64,000 nt of DNA from JACQXM01 sp964569425 (GTDB lineage: Bacteria > Planctomycetota > Phycisphaerae > UBA1845): contig CAZMVD010000004.1 in assembly GCA_964569425.1 (NCBI GenBank), forward strand, positions 1 to 64,000. Reading direction: 5' to 3'. The position numbers and the translations under genes were made by a program. Below are positions 1 through 8,251 of this stretch, piece after piece. How positions within the stretch are numbered: the first letter of the stretch is position 1; the number at the start of each line of letters is the position of its first letter. Under the pieces are notes generated by a model. That model was not told the origin of the DNA and did no database searches. It saw nothing but the letters and a program-made list of their open reading frames with translations.

Positions 1-784
1 TGCGACGCAACCCGGGCAAACACAACCCGATCGGCGCCTGCCCGGCGATGCCGATACGCCCGCCGTCCAGCGTAGCCAATGCCACACGCAGTCCGCGGCC
101 ACGTTCGCCGAGCAGCGCATCGCGCGGCACGACGCAATCTTCGAAAACGAACTCGGCCGTGGAAGAGCAGCGAATGCCCAGTTTCTTTTCCAGTTTGCCC
201 AGTCGCAGCCCAGCGGTTTCCTTTTCGACGATGAACGCACTCAGGCGCCGTTTCGGTTCCTCGGGATCGCTGACGGCGATGAGCACCATCACCCCGGCTT
301 CGCGACCGTTGGTTACGAAGATCTTGGTGCCGTTGATGTGCCAACCGTCGCTGCGCAACTCGGCCCGGCAGGTTGCCGCTCCGGCGTCGCTGCCGCTGCC
401 CGGTTCGGTGAGCGACAGGCAGCCGACCAGTTCGCCGCTGGCCATGCGCGGCAGGTACTTTTTCTTTTGTGCATCGTTGCCGAATCCCAGGATCGGGTCC
501 ACGCACAGGGAGTTGTGTGCTGAAAGCAGTACCCCGGTTCCGGCGCAGGCCTTGGAGACCTCCTCCACCACTAAGGTGCTGGCCACGCAACCCATCCCTG
601 CGCCGCCGTAGGTTTCGGGAATTGCGATGCCGAACAACCCCAGTTCCGCCAATTGCCCGATGAGTTCGGGCGTCATGGCTGCCGCATGGTCGCGGTCTGC
701 CGCGCCCCGGGCTACTTCCTTGAACGCGAACGCGCGCACCTGTTCCTGCAACATCCGATGATCGTCGTCCAATTCAAAGTCCAT
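1..784 (-). CDS. acyl-CoA dehydrogenase, C-terminus cut by window edge
   Basis: FAD-dependent acyl-CoA dehydrogenase, which introduces the alpha-beta double bond in fatty-acyl or branched-chain acyl-CoA. The visible 261 residues begin MDFELDDDHRMLQEQ, the usual helical N-terminal domain. They carry the family flavin/substrate signature LTEPGSGSDAG at about residues 126-136 and the middle beta domain. The C-terminal helical domain with the catalytic Glu lies beyond the window. The ATG at 784 aligns with the start of the next ACAD downstream in coordinates. It forms a same-strand run with two more ACADs (gap about 80 nt to the next), so all three may be one degradation operon. Substrate chain type cannot be assigned from what is visible. 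Confidence 0.9.
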   Translation of the reverse strand, partial: MDFELDDDHRMLQEQVRAFAFKEVARGAADRDHAAAMTPELIGQLAELGLFGIAIPETYGGAGMGCVASTLVVEEVSKACAGTGVLLSAHNSLCVDPILGFGNDAQKKKYLPRMASGELVGCLSLTEPGSGSDAGAATCRAELRSDGWHINGTKIFVTNGREAGVMVLIAVSDPEEPKRRLSAFIVEKETAGLRLGKLEKKLGIRCSSTAEFVFEDCVVPRDALLGERGRGLRVALATLDGGRIGIAGQAPIGLCLPGLRR

Positions 785-864
785 GGTTTTCCACTCGGTT
801 CACAAGATTCACTATGGTACGTCGCGGCGTACGGTCATTCTTTCTGATGACTGTTGCGCGACTC

Positions 865-2007
865 CTAGAAACCCAACTGATTTCGCGCAATGATGATCCG
901 CTGGATCTGACTGGATCCTTCGCCGATTTCGCAGAGCTTCGCATCGCGCAGGTAGCGTTCGACCGGAAAATCCTTGGTGTATCCGTTGCCCCCCAGTATC
1001 TGAATCGCGTCCAGGCACGCCCGGGTGGCGATTTCGCTGGCGTACAGTTTGGCCATCGAGGCCTCGATGTTGCTGGGCTTGCCCGCGTCCGACAGCGCTG
1101 CGGCCTTGCGGGTCAGCAATCGTGCCGCGTCGATCTGCATGGCCATGTCCGCGAGCATGAACTGAATCGACTGATGTTCGAAGATCGGTTTGCCGAACGC
1201 CACCCGCTCCTTTGCATAGCGGAGCGACTCCTCGAGCGCGCCGCGAGCCAGCCCCACCGACATGGCCGAAATGGTGATCCGCCCGCGTTCCAGCACCTTC
1301 ATGGCATCGACGAAGCCGCCGTGCAGTTCGCCGCAGAGGTTTTCCCTGGGCACTCGGAGGTTTTCCAGCGTCAGCCCCACGGTGTCTGAGGCCCGCATTC
1401 CGAGTTTGTCTTCCTTGGGTCCGATGATCAGGCCGGGCGTGTCCCGCTCGACCAGAAACGCGCTGATTCCCTTCGCTCCGCCTTCCGGTTTGGTTCGCGC
1501 CATGATCACGAACACGCCCGCGTAGTGCCCGTTGGTGATCCAGTGCTTGGCTCCATTGAGCACCCACTGGTCCCCTTCGAGCACCGCCGTCGCGGTCAGG
1601 GCGGCGGCGTCACTGCCGCAGCCCGGTTCGGTCAGGGCCCAGGCCCCCACGTATTCACCCCTGGCCAGTTTCGGGAGGTACTTGCTTTTTTGTGCGTCGT
1701 TGGCGGCTCGAATGATGTGCGCCGAGGACAGCGCGTTGTGTGCGTCGAGCATCAAGGCCGTCGCGCCGCAGTGGCGGGCGATTTCCTCCATGATGACCGT
1801 CGCTTCCAGGTCGCCGAATCCGCATCCGCCGAAATCCGTCGGTGCAAAGATTCCCAGGAACCCGAGTTCCGCCAGCCGGCGAACCACCTCTCGGGGCAAG
1901 TCCGCCGTCCGATCCCATTCGCGAGCATGGGGGGCGATGTGCTCCGCCGCAAAACGCCGCGCCATGTCCTGCAACGTCCGCAAGTCCTCGGAAAGTTCGA
2001 ATTCCAT
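865..2007 (-). CDS. acyl-CoA dehydrogenase
   Basis: Full-length ACAD of 380 residues. It has the signature ALTEPGCGSDAA near residues 124-135, a middle beta domain with WITNG, and a C-terminal tail RDAKLCEIGEGSSQIQR in which the Glu of GEG (about residue 363) sits where the catalytic base of short/medium-chain ACADs lies. The ATG at 2007 was chosen because MEFELSEDLRTLQ matches the neighbouring ACAD start and is preceded by AGGAAA; an upstream ATG at 2031 lacks a ribosome binding site. The third in-line ACAD lies upstream with about 160 nt between. Family membership is certain; a short-chain or isobutyryl-type substrate is a guess from overall resemblance. Confidence 0.93.
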   Translation of the reverse strand: MEFELSEDLRTLQDMARRFAAEHIAPHAREWDRTADLPREVVRRLAELGFLGIFAPTDFGGCGFGDLEATVIMEEIARHCGATALMLDAHNALSSAHIIRAANDAQKSKYLPKLARGEYVGAWALTEPGCGSDAAALTATAVLEGDQWVLNGAKHWITNGHYAGVFVIMARTKPEGGAKGISAFLVERDTPGLIIGPKEDKLGMRASDTVGLTLENLRVPRENLCGELHGGFVDAMKVLERGRITISAMSVGLARGALEESLRYAKERVAFGKPIFEHQSIQFMLADMAMQIDAARLLTRKAAALSDAGKPSNIEASMAKLYASEIATRACLDAIQILGGNGYTKDFPVERYLRDAKLCEIGEGSSQIQRIIIARNQLGF

Positions 2008-2167
2008 GTCCGGGTTTCCTGTGTCTGACATCCAACCAAAGCGACAGGGGCCGCCCCCTCGACCGGTTCAGTCCGCAGGGCAACCTGCGGGAAGGAATGA
2101 TACCGAAGGAGTGTGCGTCGGTCACGCGCGGCGCGATGTCGCGGTTCGCCCGCGGGGCCACCGCCCG

Positions 2168-3325
2168 CTACGCCGCGGTCCCCAGCTCTCGCGCAATGAC
2201 CAGGCGTTGAATCTCGCTGGTCCCCTCGTAAATCGTCGTTACCCGTGCGTCGCGCGCCAGTTGTTCCACCCGGCTCTCGCGCACGAACCCCGCGCCGCCG
2301 TGTACCTGCACGGCCCGATAGGCGATGCGATTGGCACTTTCCGAAGCGCACAGCTTGGCCATGGAACTGGCCGCCCGGTTTGATCGCCCGGCGTCCACCA
2401 GGCTCGCGGCGCGCCAGGTGAGCGCCCGCGCGGCCTCCAGGTCCACCACGCTGTCCGCGATCATGTTGCCCACTGCCTGGAACCGGCCGATCGGCTGGCC
2501 GAACTGCTCGCGCTGTCGGGCGTAGACAGTCATTTCCTCCAGGCACGCTTCCGCGATTCCGGTCGCTTGCGCGGCGATTCCGATTCGCCCTTCGTTCAGT
2601 GTGGACAGACACACCGCCAGCCCACCGCCGACGTCGCCCAGCACGTGATCGCGTCGCACGAACACATCGGAGAGGTTTACGACGGCGGTTTCGCTGCCGC
2701 GAATACCCGTTTTGCCGGTGATCTTCGTCCGTTCGACCCCCGGTTCGTTGCCATCCACCAGCACCGCCGACAGCGGCTCATCCTGCCCCAGCCCGTCCAA
2801 TCGTACCAAGGTCAGGAACCAGCGCGCGTGCATGCCGTTGGTGATCCACATTTTCTCGCCGCTGATGCGAAACCCGCCCTCCACGCTGTGCCCGGTGGCC
2901 TTGACGCCTGCGGCATCGCTTCCCGCCCCGGCCTCGGTCAGGGCGAACGCGGCGAAGTTTTGCGCTTCACCCCAGGCGCTGAGGTACTCGCGTTGCAGGT
3001 GTTCGGCGGCTTTGCGCGACAGGATCCGCCCGACCATGTTGTGCACCGCCACTGCTACTGCCGTGGAGGGCGACCATTGGGAGAGTTCGTGGATGATCGC
3101 GGCGTACACGCGGTAGCAGCAGCCCAGGCCGCCGAATGTTTCGGGGACGCAGAGCGACAACAGTCCCAATTCGGCGAGTCGCGGCATGGCTTCCCACACC
3201 GAGGACTCGTCTTCGTCCCACCGGCGGTCAAGCGGGAGCAGCTCGTTGCGCGCGAAGTCGCGCACGGTTTCGATGAGCAGGTTCTGATCCGCGTCCAACC
3301 CCGAATCCAACGGCGCCAAAGGCAT
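2168..3325 (-). CDS. acyl-CoA dehydrogenase
   Basis: Third ACAD of the run, 385 residues. It shows the signature ALTEAGAGSDAAG, the loop WITNGMHARWF, and the classical C-terminal IYEGTSEIQR, whose Glu (about residue 367) is the expected catalytic base. The start at 3325 (MPLAPLDSGLDADQ) follows AAGGAC at good spacing; longer in-frame starts at 3361 (ATG) and 3373 (TTG) have no comparable site. Being first in the transcription direction, it is likely the promoter-proximal gene of the three-ACAD group. Three non-identical paralogues in a row suggest a pathway handling several acyl-CoA species, for example amino-acid or branched-chain acid degradation. No acyl-CoA ligase or thiolase is visible to confirm this. 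Confidence 0.92.
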   Translation of the reverse strand: MPLAPLDSGLDADQNLLIETVRDFARNELLPLDRRWDEDESSVWEAMPRLAELGLLSLCVPETFGGLGCCYRVYAAIIHELSQWSPSTAVAVAVHNMVGRILSRKAAEHLQREYLSAWGEAQNFAAFALTEAGAGSDAAGVKATGHSVEGGFRISGEKMWITNGMHARWFLTLVRLDGLGQDEPLSAVLVDGNEPGVERTKITGKTGIRGSETAVVNLSDVFVRRDHVLGDVGGGLAVCLSTLNEGRIGIAAQATGIAEACLEEMTVYARQREQFGQPIGRFQAVGNMIADSVVDLEAARALTWRAASLVDAGRSNRAASSMAKLCASESANRIAYRAVQVHGGAGFVRESRVEQLARDARVTTIYEGTSEIQRLVIARELGTAA

Positions 3326-3514
3326 GATCTGTCCTTCACTTGTCTTACCGGGGTCATCCATCCCGAGCCGCAAATGTCATTCCTGACACCGGTGCCCCTG
3401 CTTTATGCGCAGTGCGGGTCGGCGTCAACCATCAGCCGAAAACGGGAGCCGGAAACTGACGGGTGATGGCCAGCGCCTGCGATTTCGACCAGGGGTGAGA
3501 GTGTACGCGGGGGA

Positions 3515-4411
3515 TCAGTGACGACCGCTTTGCGTCACCGCGTCTGGTGATTCGTTTACGGATTGGGTTGTGGTTATGGGCAGATCCGCTGCGGGAGCGG
3601 TGCGCTTCGCGCCACGCCATTGGCCAAGGGCGAGCAGTACCACCAGCAGCAGGGTCACTGTGGCCGCGGCAATCCACAGCACCGCGCGCCCGGACAGGCC
3701 GGTAGACTCCAAAGGCTCGGCGGGCGGGGTATCGAATTCGGCCGCACTGATCGCCGCGGTCAGTTCGAGAATGCACGGCTGTGGAGGAATGCCCCCGGTT
3801 CGCAGTTCGTCGAAGAGCGAACCATTCGTCCCGCCGCTCGCTCCGGGTGGCATTATCTCCGTCATTCCGGTTGACGACGCCGGACTTGCCGACGGGACGA
3901 ACTCGGCGGCTTTGTCTACACCTGCGGTCGGCGAGGCAAGCAACGGGACATCGGGCGCCAGCCGCACATCTGTTGGACGATTGCCTGGTGCGGGCGGTTG
4001 GCCATGCGAACCCTCGAACGACAAGAACGACCCGCAAGCGCGACACTGGGCGTCGGTGGAAGCGACAGAGGCCTGGCAGTTCCAGCATACCTGAAAGTAG
4101 CGGCACAACCCGGGGGTTTCGGCTGCGAACCGCCATTGAAAGTAAGTGGAGGGTCCGCGAACGATTGACGTCGGCGTAATCAGCCCGCGGCGAATCTGTT
4201 TGACGATGCGTTCGAGCGACACGCCGGGAAAGGGGCGGAGGTGTTCAAACACGAACCAGGGCCCCGCATGGGCGGTCATGCGGGCCACTGTTTCGGGCGC
4301 CAGATCCTGCCCGCATTCTTCGCATTCGCGCTGTCCACGGCGGACCAGTTGGCCGCAAGACACGCAGGGAATCGCCCCGCCGTGCCAGACGTCGGGCGCG
4401 TTGCCGCTCAT
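3515..4411 (-). CDS. zinc-ribbon, GYF-like, single-pass membrane protein
   Basis: Unrecognised protein of about 298 residues. It begins with a four-Cys zinc ribbon (CVSCGQLVRRGQRECEECG). A roughly 55-residue segment beginning GPWFVFEHLRPFPGVSLERI follows and resembles the small GYF/DUF4339-type domain common in planctomycetes. A second four-Cys ribbon follows (CWNCQASVASTDAQCRACG). A long Pro/Ser-rich linker then leads to one hydrophobic helix (AVLWIAAATVTLLLVVLLAL) and a short polar tail. The arrangement suggests cytoplasmic zinc domains on a C-terminal anchor. The start is uncertain: the frame stays open to an ATG at 4588, but the ATG at 4411 opens the conserved part. Role unknown. Confidence 0.7.
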   Translation of the reverse strand: MSGNAPDVWHGGAIPCVSCGQLVRRGQRECEECGQDLAPETVARMTAHAGPWFVFEHLRPFPGVSLERIVKQIRRGLITPTSIVRGPSTYFQWRFAAETPGLCRYFQVCWNCQASVASTDAQCRACGSFLSFEGSHGQPPAPGNRPTDVRLAPDVPLLASPTAGVDKAAEFVPSASPASSTGMTEIMPPGASGGTNGSLFDELRTGGIPPQPCILELTAAISAAEFDTPPAEPLESTGLSGRAVLWIAAATVTLLLVVLLALGQWRGAKRTAPAADLPITTTQSVNESPDAVTQSGRH

Positions 4412-4710
4412 GGGGCCGAAGCCTTTGCGTGCCGCGATTTCCAGCGGGTGATCTCCCGGTGGCAGTTCGGCTTGGGGCAGCGGACTGTGCGGTTGTCTGA
4501 TAATGGCGCGGTTCCCCTGCTGTTTTTGGTGACGGCCTATGATCCGGACGATTCTAGGCGGTTCAAAATGGCCGGACAACGGAATCAAGCCCGGGCGGAA
4601 CCTGGTTGCTGTCGTTTTGGGCCGCCGGTCTTTATGATCGACGACCGCCGGTTGAGCCTCCTGTCGGCGCGGGCAGGATACCGGCGGAAATCAGGAAGGA
4701 GCGATTTGCC

Positions 4711-6291
4711 ATGGCCCGATCTCCGTTATTTTCGTTCCTGCGTCGGAGCCTCCGTTTGGCGTTACAGGCGAAGCGGAGCGGAGCGCCGCCTGCTGCCGAG
4801 TGGCTGTCGGCCCGGCGCGAGGCGGATTTCAATCGCCGAGGGTTCCTTTGCCGGGCCGGCGCCGTGGCGCTGACGGCCGCGGCCGGACCGGTACTTACGG
4901 GGTGTGCGTCCACGGGGCGCCGCGGTGGGGTGGGTCCTTCGGTCGCGATTGTCGGCGGCGGGTTGGCGGGTTTGACGGCGGCGTATCACTTAAAGGGCCG
5001 CGGCATCGGCGCCACGGTGTATGAAGCGGGGGCACGTGTGGGCGGGCGGGTGTACAGCGCGCGCGACATTCTCTCGCCGGGGCTGACCACGGAACTGGGG
5101 GGTGAGTTCATCGACACCGGGCATGGGGAGCTGCTGTTGATGGCGCGGATGTTCCGACTGCCGCTGCTGGATATGCGGGCTGACGATCCGCGGTTGGTCG
5201 AGGAGGCGTTTTATTTTGAGGGGCGGCACCACAGTGCGGAGGAGATGGTCGATGCGTTTCGGCCGATGGCGCTGCGCATCGCGGCGGACCGCGCGGCGCT
5301 GCCCGAGGACGTGGATTTTGCCCATCCCGGCAGCGCGGAGAAGCTGGACCGCACGTCGCTCGCGGAATATCTCGATCAGATCGGTGCTTCCGGCGTGGCG
5401 CGAAAGGTGATCGAGACGGCCTACGTGACGGAATACGGATTGGACAGTGACGAGCAGTCGGCACTCAATCTGGTCTACCTGATCGACACCGACCTGTCCG
5501 ACGGCGCCCTGTCACTGTATGGCGAGAGCGATGAGCGCTACAAGATCGCGGGGGGCAACGGGCGGATTGTGGAGGAACTGGGGGAGCGCCTGTCCGGGCA
5601 AGTCGAGCCGGGGCACCGGCTGGAGGCGCTGCGCGCCGAGGGGCACGGATACGTGCTGACTTTCGCGCGCGCCGGCGGCGGCACGCGGGACGTTCGCGCG
5701 GACATGGTGGTTCTGGCCGTTCCCTTCACGATGCTGCGGCAGGTTGAGTTGCCGGTGGAGTTGCCGGCGGCACAGCGGCGGGCCATCGCCGAGCTGGGCT
5801 ACGGCACCAACGCCAAGGTGCTGGTGGCCATGGGTAAGCGGGTTTGGCGGGACCAGGGTTATGTGGGGAGTGTGTATTCCGATGAGGCGTTTCAGCTTGC
5901 GTGGGACAACAGCCGCCTTCAATCGGGCAGTGCCGGAGGGTTGACGCTGTATTCCGGCGGGCGGGCGGGGGTGGCGGTGGGCGAGGGAACCGCCGAGGCG
6001 CAGGCGGAGCGCTTGTTGCCGGGTGCCGAGCGGGTCTTTCCCGGCGTGGCGGGAGCGGCGGGCAAGGCGCGGCGCTTCCATTGGCCCAGCCATCCGCTGT
6101 CGCTGGGCAGCTACTCGTGCTACAAGCCCGGCCAGTGGACAACGATTCGCGGGGCCGAGGGACTGCCCGGGGGCAACCTGCTGTTCGCGGGGGAGCACTG
6201 CAGCCGCGACCACCAGGGCTTCATGAACGGCGCCGTGGAGACCGGGCGTCTGGCGGCGATGCAGATCGTGGCGATAGTGGCCAAGCGTTGA
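4711..6291 (+). CDS. Tat-exported lipoprotein FAD amine oxidase
   Basis: Flavin-containing amine oxidase/protoporphyrinogen-oxidase-like enzyme, 526 residues. The ATG at 4711 follows AGGAAGGAG. A twin-arginine motif NRRGFL (residues 41-46), a hydrophobic stretch and a lipobox LTGC (Cys65) predict export by Tat as a folded, FAD-loaded lipoprotein. The dinucleotide-binding motif VAIVGGGLAGLTAA begins at residue 78. The substrate-domain GGRVYS and the C-terminal flavin motif NLLFAGEHCSRDHQGFMNG are both present. The gene stands alone between divergent and unrelated neighbours. Substrate (amine, amino acid or carotenoid-like) is not decidable. The N-terminal 40 residues before the Tat motif are longer than usual. 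Confidence 0.92.
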   Translation: MARSPLFSFLRRSLRLALQAKRSGAPPAAEWLSARREADFNRRGFLCRAGAVALTAAAGPVLTGCASTGRRGGVGPSVAIVGGGLAGLTAAYHLKGRGIGATVYEAGARVGGRVYSARDILSPGLTTELGGEFIDTGHGELLLMARMFRLPLLDMRADDPRLVEEAFYFEGRHHSAEEMVDAFRPMALRIAADRAALPEDVDFAHPGSAEKLDRTSLAEYLDQIGASGVARKVIETAYVTEYGLDSDEQSALNLVYLIDTDLSDGALSLYGESDERYKIAGGNGRIVEELGERLSGQVEPGHRLEALRAEGHGYVLTFARAGGGTRDVRADMVVLAVPFTMLRQVELPVELPAAQRRAIAELGYGTNAKVLVAMGKRVWRDQGYVGSVYSDEAFQLAWDNSRLQSGSAGGLTLYSGGRAGVAVGEGTAEAQAERLLPGAERVFPGVAGAAGKARRFHWPSHPLSLGSYSCYKPGQWTTIRGAEGLPGGNLLFAGEHCSRDHQGFMNGAVETGRLAAMQIVAIVAKR

Positions 6292-6350
6292 CGTGCGACT
6301 CCTGAGTGACCGAATAATGCTCGGCTGAATAGTGGGTCGGGTGGAGGCGA

Positions 6351-6377
6351 TTGCTTTGAACGCCCAACGGCTATAAT
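6351..6377 (+). promoter_or_regulatory. candidate promoter of the toxin-antitoxin pair
   Basis: A perfect -10 hexamer TATAAT (6372-6377) lies 24 nt before the antitoxin ATG. The best -35 match is TTGCTT (6351-6356), with a short 15-nt spacer. The -10 is convincing; the -35 assignment is weak. Confidence 0.45.
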
Positions 6378-6401
6378 CACAGCTGGAAAGGAAGGTTGGC
6401 G

Positions 6402-7103
6402 ATGTCCGGGCGCAGCATGACCAAGTATAGCGGTCAGGGAATCTACAGCGTTGCCGAGGCTTCAAGCTTGACCGAAGTGTCCGTCGGTCGCATTCGGCGG
6501 TGGCTGAGGGGCTATACGTTCGAGTATGAGGGCGATCGTCGGGTCTCGCCACCTGTCTGGCAACGCCAGCTTCCCGATGTAGGGGGGCTCCTCGCACTGG
6601 GGTTCCGGGACTTGATCGAGGTGCGATTCGTGGATGCGTTTCGCCGATTCGGCGTCGGTTGGCGGACGATACGCCTTGCAGCAGAGCGCGCGCGAACAGA
6701 GTTTGGCAATACCCACCCGTTCAGCACACGTCGGTTTGTCACTGATGGTCGAAGTGTTTTCTTTTTTGTCCATGCAGAAACAGATGATCCGAAGCTCATC
6801 GATATCGTAACGGATCAGTACGTTTTTAAGCGGATCCTCAGTCCGTACCTGAAAGGGTTGGAATACGACGGAAGGGAGGACCTCTTGCGACGGTGGTGGC
6901 CACTTGGACAGCGGCGGCAGATCGTGTTGGACCCGAACCGGGCATTCGGACAGCCGATCGTGGCGCGTGAAGGTGTGCCGACGGCGGTACTGGCCAATGC
7001 CTATCGGTCGGAGCAATCCGTAGAGGGCGTCGCAAAGTGGTTTGATGTCTCGGTTTCCGCGGTATCGGACGCTATCGAATTTGAGAGCCGAAGGGCGGCG
7101 TGA
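6402..7103 (+). CDS. DUF433-type antitoxin, VapB45-like
   Basis: Antitoxin candidate of 233 residues. The N-terminal half (IYSVAEASSLTEVSVGRIRRWLRGY) looks like a MerR-like helix-turn-helix. The C-terminal part (GVPTAVLANAYRSEQSVEGVAKWFDVS) matches the DUF433 pattern of a second helical DNA-binding unit. From memory, length and layout match Mycobacterium VapB45 (Rv2018), which is encoded next to a PIN-like toxin just as here. ATG 6402 follows GGAAGG with a 6-nt spacer; the alternative TTG at 6396 is less likely. The stop overlaps the toxin start by 4 nt (GTGA), indicating translational coupling. It probably binds its own promoter, where TATAAT lies just upstream. Confidence 0.72.
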   Translation: MSGRSMTKYSGQGIYSVAEASSLTEVSVGRIRRWLRGYTFEYEGDRRVSPPVWQRQLPDVGGLLALGFRDLIEVRFVDAFRRFGVGWRTIRLAAERARTEFGNTHPFSTRRFVTDGRSVFFFVHAETDDPKLIDIVTDQYVFKRILSPYLKGLEYDGREDLLRRWWPLGQRRQIVLDPNRAFGQPIVAREGVPTAVLANAYRSEQSVEGVAKWFDVSVSAVSDAIEFESRRAA

Positions 7104-7501
7104 AGTATTTTCTGGATAACTGTCTGTCGCCCCATCTGACCAAAGCTTTGAGGAAACTCGACTCCGCGAATCAGATAACCCACCTGCGCGAAAAGTTTCC
7201 GGCAGACATCTCGGATGTGGACTGGCTCGCAGCTCTATCAACAGAGGGAGAATGGGTAATCGTCTCGGGAGATGTGCGGATTCACAGGAATCCGCACAAC
7301 CGGGCGGCTTGGCGCGAGTCCAGACTAACCGGCTTCTTTTTCAAAAAGGGATTCACGGCCTTGCTGATATGGGAACAGGCTTGGCGAATGGTGCGTTGGT
7401 GGCCGCTCATCATTAATCAGGCGCAGCGGGTGCAATCTGGGGTCGGTTTCTTGGTTCCAAGAGACTTCAATGGCAAGTTCGAACTTATCGAACGGCCCTG
7501 A
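7100..7501 (+). CDS. PIN-like toxin, VapC45-like
   Basis: Small PIN-like protein of 133 residues, the likely RNase toxin of the pair. It opens with YFLDNCLSPHLTKAL, the DUF5615/VapC45-style first acidic strand. Asp residues follow in FPADISDVDWLAAL and VIVSGDVRIHRNP, giving the spaced acidic residues expected of a PIN active site. The length (133) and pairing with a DUF433 protein match Mycobacterium VapC45 (Rv2019), recalled from memory. The GTG start at 7100 overlaps the antitoxin stop by 4 nt. Antitoxin-first order is typical for type II modules. Ribonuclease activity and target are inferred from the family only. Confidence 0.7.
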   Translation: MKYFLDNCLSPHLTKALRKLDSANQITHLREKFPADISDVDWLAALSTEGEWVIVSGDVRIHRNPHNRAAWRESRLTGFFFKKGFTALLIWEQAWRMVRWWPLIINQAQRVQSGVGFLVPRDFNGKFELIERP

Positions 7502-7620
7502 ATCGGTCATGTTGCGTACCCACTAGATGACCGAGCGGTCACGGGAGCTTTGCCACATGCGAACAGTGCCCGGACTTCGCGCGCGGAATAACTGCGTTTC
7601 GGATCGGACGTGATCGGCAC

Positions 7621-7869
7621 TTGACTGCGAACGCCCGGGAACTCAGTCCTGGTCGCTGGTCAGCGCCGTTCGATGGGAACCCCCTCCGTTGGGCTAACAC
7701 GGCCGAGGGGGTCGTCATCTACTCGATCGGGCCGGATCAAGGCGACGAAGGCGGGAAGGTGGCACCGTCTCCCGACGGCTCGCCCGGGCTGGACGCGGGA
7801 TTCCGGCTCTTGCGACCGGAGCGGCGCGGGGTTCGGCTGATTGACGTACCGCCGCCGACTAACCATTGA
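7621..7869 (+). pseudogene. C-terminal fragment of a planctomycete protein family
   Basis: An open stretch of 82 codons without a ribosome binding site and with only a TTG start. It contains NPLRWANTAEGVVIYSIGP, then DEGGK and a late GFRL. This resembles the C-terminal ending DPFTGxPLxY...YSVGPxGxDDGG...GFRL that I associate with large secreted or prepilin-like proteins in planctomycetes. The expected upstream hundreds of residues are absent, so it reads as a leftover 3' end of a deleted gene. The family resemblance is from memory, not from a search. Confidence 0.45.
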
Positions 7870-8063
7870 ATCCCGGCCGGGTCAAGAAACCCGAACCGAG
7901 CGAGACCCGGTGTCGTACCAATGCTTCAAGCTGATAATGTCGGCGATGGCAGCGATGGAATAGAACGAGTCGGGTGCGGTCGAGCGTTCCTGTGATTTCA
8001 ATAAGGGGCCTTTAATTAGGGAGGCTTTTCTTATTGTCGTTTTTCGGATAAGGCGAAGATGTT

Positions 8064-8086
8064 AATTACAGTGAAATGTTGTAATT
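8064..8086. repeat. 7-bp inverted repeat, candidate operator
   Basis: Arms AATTACA (8064-8070) and TGTAATT (8080-8086) are perfect inverted repeats separated by 9 nt. They lie about 165 nt before the outer-membrane protein start in an AT-rich stretch. The geometry fits a dimeric regulator site; no regulator is encoded nearby. Confidence 0.4.
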
Positions 8087-8251
8087 GATGGATTTTCGCA
8101 ACAGGGTTCTCTTGGCGCAGGCCGATATTTAAGTAGACTTCTGGTTCTTGAGCATTGATATGGCCCTTTCGGACGGCGCGGTCCGGCGGGTTTGAAGTGC
8201 CAAGATGTGTAGTTGAAATCGAATCGACAGTCTTTGTGGAGCGATTGTGCG

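Larger units (their letters stand above)
7502..8251. other. gene-poor stretch with relic and AT-rich leader
   Basis: This 750-nt gap between the toxin gene and the outer-membrane protein holds a gene relic (7621-7869). It is followed by an AT-rich stretch at about 8000-8150, unusual for this GC-rich region, which contains an inverted repeat (8064-8086). No other supported gene is seen. Confidence 0.6.
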
